Shown here: one piece after another, positions 36,801 through 53,131 of the stretch
How the letters are laid out: the number at the start of each line of letters is the position of its first letter
Numbering within the stretch: position 1 is the stretch's first letter
Assembly: GCA_907163375.1 (NCBI GenBank)
Contig: CAJQUW010007987.1
Span: 62,001-126,000, forward strand
Reading direction: 5' to 3'
DNA from: Prostheceraeus crozeri
Taxonomy: Eukaryota > Platyhelminthes > Polycladida > Euryleptidae
DNA: 64,000 bases
The notes under the pieces: generated by a model
What the model was told of the DNA's origin: nothing
The model's database searches: none
What the model saw: the letters and a program-made list of their open reading frames with translations, nothing else
Program-made: the position numbers and the translations under genes

Positions 36801-39800
36801 GGAGGTGGAGTTTCGTAGTGCTGTGATGAAAGGCCGACAAAGGAGGTGGAGTTTCGTAGAACTGTGATGCAAGGCGGACAAAGGAGGTGGAGTTTCGTAG
36901 TGCTGTGATGAAAGGCGGACAGAGGAGGTGGAGTTTCGTAGAACTGTGATGCAAGGCGGACAGAGGAGGTGGAGTTTCGTACTGCTGTGATGCAAGGCGG
37001 ACAGAGGAGGTAGAGTTTCGTAGAACTGTGATGCAAGGCGGACAGAGGAGGTGGAGTTTCGTAGAACTGTGATGCAAGTCGGACAGAGGAGGTGGAGTTT
37101 CGTAGACCTTTGATGCAAGGCGGACAACGGAGGTGGAGTTTCGTAGTGCTGTGATGCAAGGCGGACAGAGGAGGTGGAGTTTCGTACTGCTGTGATGCAA
37201 GGCGGACAGAGGAGGTGGAGTTTCGTAGAACTGTGATGCAAGGCGGACAGAAAAGGTGGAGTTTCGTACTGCTGTGATGCAAGGCGGACAGAAGAGGTGG
37301 AGTTTCGTAGACCTTTGATGCAAGCGGACAAAGGAGGTGGAGTTTCGTAGAACTGTGATGCAAGGCGGACAGAGGAGGTGGAGTTTCGTAGAACTGTGAT
37401 GCAAGGCGGACAGAGGAGGTGGAGTTTCGTAGAACTGTGATGCAAGTCGGACAGAGGAGGTGGAGTTTCGTAGACCTTTGATGCAAGGCGGACAGAGGAG
37501 GTGGAGTTTCGTACTGCTGTGATGCAAGGCGGACAGAGGAGGTGGAGTTTCGTAGAACTGTGATGCAATTCGGACAGAGGAGGTGGAGTTTCGTAGACCT
37601 TTGATGCAAGGCGGACAAAGGAGGTGGAGTTTCGTAGAACTGTGATGCAAGGCGGACGGAGGAGGTGGAGTTTCGTAGTGCTGTGATGCAAGGCGGACAG
37701 AGGAGATGGAGTTTCGTAGTGCTGTGATGCAAGGCGGACAGAGGAGGTGGAGGTTCGTACTGCTGTGATGCAAGGCGGACAAAGGAGGTGGAGTTTCGTA
37801 GTGCTGTGATGCAAGGCGGACAGAGGAGGTGGAGTTTCGTAGTGCTGTGATGCAAGGCGGACAGAGGAGATGGAGTATCGAAGTGCTGTTATGCAAGGCG
37901 GACAGAGGAGGTGGAGTTTCGTAGACCTTTGATGCAAGGCGGACAAAGGTGGTGGAGTTTCGTAGAACTGTGATGCAAGGCGGACAGAGGAGGTGGAGTT
38001 TCGTACTGCTGTGATGCAAGGCGGACAGAGGAGGTGGAGTTTCGTAGTGCTGTGATGCAAGGCGGACAGAGGAGGTGGAGTTTCGTACTGCTGTGATGCA
38101 AGGCGGACAGAGGAGGTGGAGTTTCGTAGACCTTTGATGCAAGGCGGACAAAGGAGGTGGAGTTTCGTAGAACTGTGATGCAAGGCGGACGGAGGAGGTG
38201 GAGTTTCGTAGTGCTGTGATGCAAGGCGGACAGAGGAGGTGGAGTTTCGTAGAACTGTGATGCAAGGCGGACAGAGAGGTGGAGTTTCGTACTGCTGTGA
38301 TGCAAGGCGGACAAAAGAGGTGGAGTTTCGTAGACCTTTGATGCAAGGCGGACAAAGGAGGTGGAGTGTCGTACTGCTGTGATGCAAGGCGGACAGAGGA
38401 GGTGGAGTTTCGTAGAACTGTGATGCAAGGCGGACAGAGGAGGTGGAGTTTCGTAGAACTGTGATGCAAGGCGGACAGAGGAGGTGGAGTTTCGTAGACC
38501 TTTGATGCAAGGCGGACAAAGGAGGTGGAGTTTCGTAGTGCTGTGATGCAAGGCGGACAGAGGAGGTGGAGTTTCGTAGAACTGTGATGCAAGGCGGACA
38601 GAGGAGGTGGAGTTTCGTACTGCTGTGATGCAAGGCGGACAGAGGAGGTGGAGTTTCGTAGAACTGTGATGCAAGGCGGACAGAGGAGGTGGAGTTTCGT
38701 AGACCTTTGATGCAAGGCGGACAAAGGAGGTGGAGTTTCGTAGTGCTGTGATGCAAGGCGGACAGAGGAGGTGGAGTTTCGTAGAACTGTGATGCAAGGC
38801 GGACAAAGGAGGTGGAGTTTCGTAGTGCTGTGATGAAAGGCGGACAGAGGAGGTGGAGTTTCGTAGAACTGTGATGCAAGGCGGACAGAGGAGGTGGAGT
38901 TTCGTACTGCTGTGATGCAAGGCGGACAGAGGAGGTAGAGTTTCGTAGAACTGTGATGCAAGGCGGACAGAGGAGGTGGAGTTTCGTAGAACTGTGATGC
39001 AAGTCGGACAGAGGAGGTGGAGTTTCGTAGAACTTTGATGCAAGGCGGACAAAGGAGGTGGAGTTTCGTAGTGCTGTGATGCAAGGCGGACAGAGGAGGT
39101 GGAGTTTCGTACTGCTGTGATGCAAGGCGGACAGAGGAGGTGGAGTTTCGTAGAACTGTGATGCAAGGCGGACAGAGGAGGTGGAGTTTCGTACTGCTGT
39201 GATGCAAGGCGGACAGAAGAGGTGGAGTTTCGTAGACCTTTGATGCAAGGCGGACAAAGGAGGTGGAGTTTCGTAGAACTGTGATGCAAGGCGGACAGAG
39301 GAGGTGGAGTTTCGTAGAACTGATGCAAGGCGGACAGAGGAGGTGGAGTTTCGTAGAACTGTGATGCAAGTCGGACAGAGGAGGTGGAGTTTCGTAGACC
39401 TTTGATGCAAGGCGGACAAAGGAGGTGGAGTTTCGTAGTGCTGTGATGCAAGGCGGACAGAGGAGGTGGAGTTTCGTAGAACTGTGATGCAATTCGGACA
39501 GAGGAGGTGGAGTTTCGTAGACCTTTGATGCAAGGCGGACAAAGGAGGTGGAGTTTCGTAGAACTGTGATGCAAGGCGGACGGAGGAGGTGGAGTTTCGT
39601 AGTGCTGTGATGCAAGGCGGACAGAGGAGATGGAGTTTCGTAGTGCTGTGATGCAAGGCGGACAGAGGAGGTGGAGTTTCGTAGAACTGTGATGCAAGGC
39701 GGACAGAGGAGGTGGAGTTTCGTAGTGCTGTGATGCAAGGCGGACAGAGGAGGTGGAGTTTCGTAGTGCTGTGATGCAAGGCGGACAGAGGAGATGGAGT

Positions 39801-42234
39801 ATCGAAGTGCTGTGATGCAAGGCGGACAGAGGAGGTGGAGTTTCGTAGACCTTTGATGCAAGGCGGACAAAGGAGGTGGAGTTTCGTAGTGCTGTGATGC
39901 AAGGCGTACAGAGGAGGTGGAGTTTCGTAGTGCTGTGATGCAAGGCGGACAGAGGAGGTGGAGTTTCGTACTGCTGTGATGCAAGGCGGACAGAGGAGGT
40001 GGAGTTTCGTAGACCTTTGATGCAAGGCGGACAAAGGAGGTGGAGTTTCGTAGAACTGTGATGCAAGGCGGACGGAGGAGGTGGAGTTTCGTAGTGCTGT
40101 GATGCAAGGCGGACAGAGGAGGTGGAGTTTCGTAGAACTGTGATGCAAGGCGGACAGAGGAGGTGGAGTTTCGTACTGCTGTGATGCAAGGCGGACAGAA
40201 GAGGTGGAGTTTCGTAGACCTTTGATGCAAGGCGGACAAAGGAGGTGGAGTTTCGTACTGCTGTGATGCAAGGCGGACAGAGGAGGTGAGTTTCGTAGAA
40301 CTGTGATGCAAGGCGGACAGAGGAGGTGGAGTTTCGTAGAACTGTGATGCAAGTCGGACAGAGGAGGTGGAGTTTCGTAGACCTTTGATGCAAGGCGGAC
40401 AAAGGAGGTGGAGTTTCGTAGTGCTGTGATGCAAGGCGGACAGAGGAGGTGGAGTTTCGTAGAACTGTGATGCAAGGCGGACAGAGGAGGTGGAGTTTCG
40501 TAGTGCTGTGATGCAAGGCGGACAGAGGAGGTGGAGTTTCGTAGAACTGTGATGCAAGGCGGACAGAGGAGGTGGAGTTTCGTAGACCTTTGATGCAAGG
40601 CGGACAAAGGAGGTGGAGTTTCGTAGTGCTGTGATGCAAGGCGGACAGAGGAGGTGGAGTTTCGTAGAACTGTGATGCAATTCGGACAGAGGAGGTGGAG
40701 TTTCGTAGACCTTTGATGCAAGGCGGACAAAGGAGGTGAAGTTTCGTAGAACTGTGATGCAAGGCGGACGGAGGAGGTGGAGTTTCGTAGTGCTGTGATG
40801 CAAGGCGGACAGAGGAGATGGAGTTTCGTAGTGCTGTGATGCAAGGCGGACAGAGGAGATGGAGTTTCGTAGAACTGTGATGCAAGGCGGACAGAGGAGG
40901 TGGAGTTTCGTAGTGCTGTGATGCAAGGCGGACAGAGGAGGTGGAGTTTCGTAGTGCTGTGATGCAAGGCGGACAGAGGAGATGGAGTATCGAAGTGCTG
41001 TGATGCAAGGCGGACAGAGGAGATGGATTTTCGTAGAATTGTGATCCAAGGCGGACAAAGGAGGTGGAGTTTCGTAGTGCTGTGATGCAAGGCGCACAGA
41101 GGAGGTGGAGTTTCGTAGTGCTGTGATGCAAGGCGGTCAGAGGAGGTGGAGTTTCGTAGTGCTGTGATGCAAGGCGGACAGAGGAGGTGGAGTTTCGTAG
41201 TGCTGTGATGCAAGGCGGACAGAGGAGGTGGAGTTTCGTAGTGCTGTGATGCAAGGCGGACAGAGGAGGTGGAGTTTCGTAGTGCTGTGATGCAAGTCGG
41301 ACAAAGGAGTCGCAGTTTCGTATTGCTGTGATGCAAGGCGGACGGAGGAGGTGGAGTTTCGTAGTGCTGTGATGCAAGGCGGAAAAAGGAGGTGGAGTTT
41401 CGTATTGCTGTGATGCAAGGCGGAAAAAGGAGGTGGAGTTTCGTAGAATTGTGATGCAAGGCGGACGGAGGAGGTGGAGTTTCGTAGTGCTGTGATGCAA
41501 TTCGGACAGAGGAGGTGGAGTTTCGTAGTGCTGTGATGCAAGGCGGACAGAGGAGGTGGAGTTTCGTAGTGCTGTGATGCAAGGCGGACGGAGGAGGTGG
41601 AGTTTCGTAGTGCTGTGATGCAAGGCGGACAGAGGAGGTGGAGTTTCGTAGAACTGTGATGCAAGGCGGACAGAGGAGGTGGAGTTTCGTACTGCTGTGA
41701 TGCAAGGCGGACAGAGGAGGTGGAGTTTCGTAGAACTGTGATGCAAGGCGGACAGAGGAGCAGGAGTTTTGTAGAACTGTGATGCAAGGCGGACGGAGGA
41801 GGTGGAGTTTCGTAGTGCTGTGATGCAAGGCGGACAGAGGAGGTGGAGTTTCGTAGAACTGTGATGCAAGGCGGACAGAGGAGCAGGAGTTTCGTAGAAC
41901 TGTGATGCAAGGCGGACAGAGGAGCAGGAGTTTCGTAGAACTGTGATGCAAGGCGGACAGAGGAGGTGGAGTTTCGTAGAACTGTGATGCAAGGCGGACA
42001 GAGGAGGTGGAGTTTCGTAGAACTGTGATGCAAGGCGGACAGAGGAGGTGGAGTTTCGTAGACCTGTGATGCAAGGCGGACAGAGGAGGTGGAGTTTCGT
42101 AGAACTGTGATGCAAGGCGGACAGAGGAGGTGGAGTTTCGTAGTGCTGTGATGCAAGGCGGACAGAGGAGGTGGAGTTTCGTAGAACTGTGATGCAAGGC
42201 GCACAGAGGAGGTGGAGTTTCGTAGAATTGTAAT
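30803..42234. repeat. 11.4-kb satellite of 41-bp units, about 279 copies
   Basis: The period is 41 bp (for example TTTCGTA at 31810 and 31851). The core reads GGCGGACAGAGGAGGTGG followed by AGTTTCGTA and a variable link (GTGCTGTGATG, GAACTGTGATG, CTGCTGTGATG or GACCTTTGATG). Units at both edges are the most diverged (such as GAGCAGGAG forms at 41758-41930). Central units are nearly identical and fall into long higher-order blocks. The minus strand has no stop codon in any of the three frames of the unit, which produces open frames up to 3834 codons. Because 41 is not a multiple of 3, each such frame cycles through all three readings. I treat them as non-coding. Confidence 0.95.
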
Positions 42235-42596
42235 CGTATCCTTTGACAGTACAATTAACCGTATCCTATCACAAACCAACTACAGCATTTTACAGCACTA
42301 TTGTGCTATTTGGTGGATCATCTACTTTTCTGTATCTGGCGAAACGCGAGATCTTTACAGTAACTTGACAATCTCCTTTATGTTCTGTTATCTAGGCCTG
42401 TGTGAGTTTTCACTCACTAGTTTCAAGGATTGATTATCACAATAGTTGTGATGCATGAGAATCTGTCTGGAATGAGATCTATCAATACTCTCGTCTACTT
42501 CTCTGCAAACTGATGCTGAGACATTATGCTACTTTATGAAAGTTGTAAACAGCATAATGCGTAGAAGCAAAGTATCAATGTCAATAATTCAAATTA
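42235..42596. other. unique spacer between two arrays
   Basis: About 360 bp of unique sequence with no recognised gene separates the 41-bp satellite from the 30-bp minisatellite. Confidence 0.5.
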
Positions 42597-43562
42597 ATTG
42601 ATTGCTTCCTCCTTCAATGAAAATAAATTCATTGTTTCCTCCTGCAATGACAACCAACTGATTGCTTCGTCCTGCAATGACTACCAACTGATTGCTTCCT
42701 CCTGCAATGACAACCAACTGATTGCTTCCTCCTGCAATGAAATTGCAATTGATTGCTTCCTCCTGCAATGACTACCAACTGATTGCTTCCTCCTGCAATG
42801 ACTACCAACTGATTGCTTCCTCCTGCAATGACAACCAATTGATTGCTTCCTCCTGCAATGACTACCAACTGATTGCTTCCTCCTGCAATGACTACCAACT
42901 GATTGCTTCCTCCTGCAATGACAACCAATTGATTGCTTCCTCCTGCAATGACTACCAACTGATTGCTTCCTCCTGCAATGACTACCAACTGATTGCTTCC
43001 TCCTGCAATGACAACCAATTGATTGCTTCCTCCTGCAATGACTACCAACTGATTGCTTCCTCCTGCAATGACAACCAACTGATTGCTTCCTCCTGCAATG
43101 ACAACCAATTGATTGCTTCCTCCTGCAATGACAACCAACTGATTGCTTCCTCCTGCATTGAAAATCAATTGATTGCTTCCTCCTGCAATGACAACCAACT
43201 GATTGCTTCCTCCTGCATTGAAAATCAATTGATTGCTTCCTCCTGCAATGACTACCAACTGATTGCTTCCTCCTGCAATGACAACCAATTGATTGCTTCC
43301 TCCTGCAATGACAACCAACTGATTGCTTCCTCCTGCATTGAAAATCAATTGATTGCTTCCTCCTGCAATGACTACCAACTGATTGCTTCCTCCTGCAATG
43401 AAAATCAATTGATTGCTTCCTCCTGCAATGACAACCAACTGATTGCTTCCTCCTGCAATGAAATTGCAATTGATTGCTTCCTCCTGCAATGACAACCAAC
43501 TGATTGCTTCCTCCTGCAGTGACAACCAATTGATTGCTTCCTCCTGCAATGAAATGCAGTTA
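42597..43562. repeat. 30-bp minisatellite, about 32 copies
   Basis: The unit is GATTGCTTCCTCCTGCAATG followed by a variable 10-nt tail: ACTACCAACT, ACAACCAACT, ACAACCAATT or AAAATCAATT. Two 31-bp units with AAATTGCAATT occur near 42739 and 43459. Since 30 is a multiple of 3 and most frames lack stops, long open frames appear on both strands (for example 42722-43492). These are repeat artefacts. The tail order forms higher-order groups. Confidence 0.95.
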
Positions 43563-43583
43563 ATTTTTATGATCCTCGTCTGG

Positions 43584-49535
<5,952 letters not shown>

Positions 49536-49708
49536 TTTAACGTCACTACTCCTCCATACTGGGGGCTTGGACGGTGCTGATTGACATAGTCAGACTTCTT
49601 TGGAGCGTTGTAGTCATTTTAGTTCGATTCCAATGACACTGCCGGGGCTCGACCTCTGCACCAAAGGATCGCTAGGCCAAGCACTTAACCATTGTACCAC
49701 GGAGAGCA
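49536..49708 (-). mobile_element. tRNA-derived SINE, copy 2
   Basis: It has the same layout as the copy at 24241-24424. On the minus strand the head reads TGGTACAATGGTTAAGTGC and GAGGTCGAGCCCCGG, and the body ends in CCCCCAGTATGGAGGAGTAG with a TAAAA-type end. It lacks about 15 bp found in the middle of copy 1. Both copies point the same way. Confidence 0.75.
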
Positions 49709-50379
49709 CTAACAAAAATCATTGTTTTCTAAAATCAGAGAGTTCGGTGTTGGGGTTACAGATATAAACTTCCGCATGAAGATTCGATGTTCCTTTGAAG
49801 AGTTGGATAACAGAATGGGAAGATGAGTAGCTTCCTGTTCATGATACCTGGGAAATAAACGTTCATCTTCATTCGATTTCATTCTATCGAAATGGCTGTA
49901 AAGTTGGTGTGAGTCATTAATATCGCCGAACTTTGAATTCGAGACAGCTCGCAATAAATTGTGGCAGGAACGCAAAGCAACTACCGCAACTTGCGATAGG
50001 AAATCATTTCAGGGGGACTATATTTAGCCACTTTTATCGAAACAGACGGGACAAACTATTACTCTCCGTTTTTCTCAACCTGTTTGTGGAGTTGTGTCTG
50101 CAAGAAAGTGCAGTGAAGAGAAAGGTGTGTGAGTTCGTGTCTGTACAGGAGAGGCAGCGCGTCGACTTTAATGAGAAGATAATAATCTTTACACTACTTG
50201 TCCAAAAATTCAAACAATTGAACATAAAATTCTATGCCGAGCTTTCTTTCATCTCTCTCTTTTTCGGTGTTGGCAGACATCACAAACTGGAGAAATGGTT
50301 TTCCAGGGATATGACTATCTGGACATCGTGAAAAAAGCCTCTCTTCATATCAAACTTGTTTTCATAATTTTTCAAATCT
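49709..50379. other. unannotated DNA
   Basis: An open frame at 49933-50331 (+, 132 codons) has no recognisable family. I do not call it a gene. Confidence 0.4.
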
Positions 50380-50404
50380 CAACAGATGTAGTCACCACGA
50401 GACA

Positions 50405-50500
50405 TGTCAGGCCTCATCAGTCGTGGGCAGGTTCGAACCAGCGATGTTATAGCTAGACGACGTACAAGTATGCCTTCCAACCACCAGACAATCGGACCAT
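50405..50500 (-). mobile_element. tRNA-like SINE head or tRNA pseudogene
   Basis: On the minus strand a box-A-like TGGTGGTTGGAAGG is followed about 35 nt later by a box-B-like GGTTCGAACC. The acceptor and T-stem pairings are only partly kept, so it is not a functional tRNA gene. It is most likely the head of a SINE of a different family from the copies at 24.3 and 49.6 kb. The body boundaries could not be set. Confidence 0.45.
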
Positions 50501-51667
50501 CTGTTGAGGGCGTGCATTAGCGAGGAAGGCATTGCTTTAATGCTGGCACGCGGAGGAGGGAGTGCATTCTGCAATCACTTGCTGCCGTATCCGAGATTGA
50601 GGCACATCAAGCAGGCGCTACCCATTGCATGTCAAGAAAAGTAGCCTGGCTATTGATAAATGTGATGGTTACATCGGTTGATATTTCATAAATTTAGTAA
50701 ATTGCCGTATTATTTGTCTTGACACGTTTTCATAATACATCTAAAACGTCTAATTTCCTAGAACTCCCTCAAACTGCGTTTGATTTTTTTGGAAATATTT
50801 TCATGTCTGAGTAGCGAATTCGGACATGTTTTGCACTTTTCTTAACAGAATTTTCTTTGATAGGATTAGGAAGTCTTGTCTTTGATGCTCGATACTTGAG
50901 TGACAAGGTTTACTAGACCATTATAATTAGATGCATTATTTTTATGGCAATACTCAAATGAAGCTAATTTAGAAAACTTCCGTTTGGAATTCAGCAGCAA
51001 TGTTGCTATTTATTGAAAATATATTAAAAACAAGCAGCGCTATTGTTCCAAAAATTCCAATGTATTTAACTCAATTAATAACAATTCACCATCGAATTCC
51101 CACTATCTTGCCCACAAAATTGTTTTCTAAATTTGTCCTGGTAAGACTTTGACTTTTTAATGGACAATTTAGGTAATGTGACTGGATTGGTCATGACGAC
51201 TTGGAACAGCCCAAAAAGGAAGGATTGTACAACAGGATGTTTCCATCATACATTCATCCTGACTTTGTGGCCGATGATCATGTGTGTCTGTTCGCCAGGA
51301 TAAAGAAATGAAAGATATCCTCAGATTTAAGGAATTTGTGCACTAAAATTCCTACAAGGACTCATCAGTAGGTTCAACAAATCATCCATCTAGCCATTCT
51401 AGATATTTTAAGCTAGCTTAGGACTCTTCGAGCCGAATTGACAACCCCTTGTAGGGCAAAACGCATCGTCTGAAGCTGCAAAGAAATTTAGTGCTCGAAT
51501 TGCTCAAGTCTGAGAACGCCTGTGGCTAGACGAACTGGCATTTTGCAATATTCCATGAAGTGAGGATTTCATAGACGTCATAATTATAATATTGAATAAT
51601 TATGTTACATTATTATAATAATACCAATAATCTGATGTGAATAACTTTATTATAAGAAATTTACAAA
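50501..51667. other. unannotated DNA
   Basis: No supported feature. An AT-rich patch lies at about 51578-51630. Confidence 0.4.
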
Positions 51668-51704
51668 GGCCGGACGTTTCGGGAATTCTCCCCTCCTCAG
51701 TGGC
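51668..51704 (-). ncRNA. hammerhead-ribozyme-like motif
   Basis: The minus strand reads CTGAGGA (core), a GGG/CCC stem II with loop GAGAATT between them, GAAA (core) and CGTC, in that order and spacing. This matches the type I hammerhead core CUGANGA...GAAA with a GUC cleavage triplet. The flanking GCC and GGC can form a short stem I, with an A/C mismatch next to the core. Stem III is almost absent, as in the minimal hammerheads of Penelope-like retroelements and retrozymes. Activity is doubtful, and no retroelement reading frame was seen beside it. Confidence 0.4.
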
Positions 51705-53040
51705 GTTAGCGAAATCGGCAAGTAACTTTGCCGAACTTTATTATATTTCCTCTTTTCATGGGTTACTAGGTAATACTTATTTTAAGTAACATTCTAGAAT
51801 TCACACAACTGCGGAACCAAAAACGTTTCATAACAGCTTCATGAAAAAGGACAGATCCCAACCAGCTGTCGCATAGTATAACTCCCATCTAAAAACAATG
51901 CGCATCGGTTGCAGCTGCTTTCATCGCTTGCAAATGATGGAGAAGGTAACAGTTTAACATGCACCAAACAATAAAATGCATCAAATGAATGTGGTTATAA
52001 ATGATGAAGTACTCTTTGAAATGAAGTGCACAGAAAGCTTGCGAATGTATCATTTCCATTTTTATGTAATCTGCGAATTCAACTAACTGTGATTTATGTC
52101 TTCCATGACTAATTGGTAAGGTGGATGAACAGGAAAGGTATGATTAATTGCATTTCAAGCGACAAGTAAATATGACATTTACATGCGTCTAATAAAGGTA
52201 ACTGTGACCCAGTATTTGTCACCAAATCTGAATTCTAATGGTGTGTTTTATGTCTGGAATAAAAAGCAGACGAATAATAACAGCACTCTATGACACTCAT
52301 GATACGATGTAAGTACGACACAGGGTTGTAGTTGTGCGGTCATTCAGATATTACATGATGTTCATAATTAAATCTAAATTAACAAGATTTCATCAAAAAT
52401 GTGCATGATATACTGAAGAAAATGGTGTTCAAAGTCGTTTGATAGAGAGAATGAAGCGATGGCGATTTAAGAGTTAATTAGAAAAGTTAGCATAACAAAG
52501 TCGATAAAATTAAAAAGAGATAAATAAATAATTTAGTATCAACTGAAACAGAATCATTACTCACTGAATCAACCATATTAAGTTAATTAAATTACTGAGT
52601 AATAAGTTATTAATTTTAGTTTGAGTTTATCACAATAATTTTACACAAATATTTGGAACAAATAAAAGCATCTTTTTTTCTCAACATATCTAATAGAATA
52701 TAAGGCTGAGAACAACACCATCAAAGCTTTGAATGGGAGGTAGTGCTACAACAATGGAGAGTATAGGCAGGGGCAAGATAGTTAGAGAAAGAAGATTGGA
52801 AGCAATTGGAAGCAAAATCGAAATAAGTTAGATATTTTTTCTTAATGAGTGCCCTATTCCTTGTCCTAAATTTCTATTTACGACACAGCAATGTGCATGT
52901 CCGTTCTAGTGCTTTAATATTCTGCGTCGATTTTCTACGCTGATAGAAATCTTTGATTCCGTATAATAAAACAACAAGTAGGAGCTGTTAACTATCATTT
53001 TTATCCCACTTGACTGTATGCTGATATATTTCCATTTCAG
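51705..53040. other. unannotated DNA, probably KCNQ intron
   Basis: No gene is seen. The stretch ends in the acceptor-like TTTCCATTTCAG directly before the exon at 53041. Confidence 0.45.
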
Positions 53041-53131
53041 ATTCGCATCTGTCTTCGTGTGCCTGATATTTAGTGTCTTGTCTACTATCCCAGCCTACAG
53101 CAGTGGCGCTGGGGAAACTCTTTTCTACATG
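53041..53131 (+). CDS. KCNQ: KCNQ (Kv7) potassium channel, S1-segment exon
   Basis: A 91-nt exon lies between an acceptor (TTTCAG, ending at 53040) and a donor (GTGAGT, 53132). With the first base completing a split codon it encodes 30 residues beginning FASVFVCLIFSVLSTI and ending GETLFYM. This aligns without gaps to the S1 helix of vertebrate KCNQ1 (FLIVLVCLIFSVLSTI ... GTLFWM). To my knowledge the matching human KCNQ1 exon 2 is also 91 nt with the same phase. KCNQ channels are tetrameric voltage-gated K+ channels of the plasma membrane, and S1 is the first helix of the voltage-sensor domain. The residues CLIFSVLSTI favour a KCNQ1-like over a KCNQ2-5-like paralogue. Neither the preceding nor the following exon was found in the window, so the flanking introns are long and contain the repeat arrays. 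A retained pseudo-exon is possible, but intact borders and frame argue for a live one. Confidence 0.85.

Noticed and set aside
30750-42254. Minus-strand open frame of 3834 codons, with overlapping frames of 2352, 1820, 1604 and 1408 codons
   Set aside because: The 41-bp unit lacks stops in all three minus frames, so the length is an artefact of the satellite. No domain or independent start context supports a gene.
49933-50331. 132-codon open frame as a possible gene
   Set aside because: No recognisable domain; it overlaps another open frame on the other strand.
50405-50424. CTGATGAGG word on the minus strand as a second hammerhead
   Set aside because: No GAAA core or stem II follows at the needed spacing.
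50405-50500. Functional tRNA gene
   Set aside because: Box A and box B are present but the acceptor and T stems pair poorly, so a SINE head or pseudogene is more likely.
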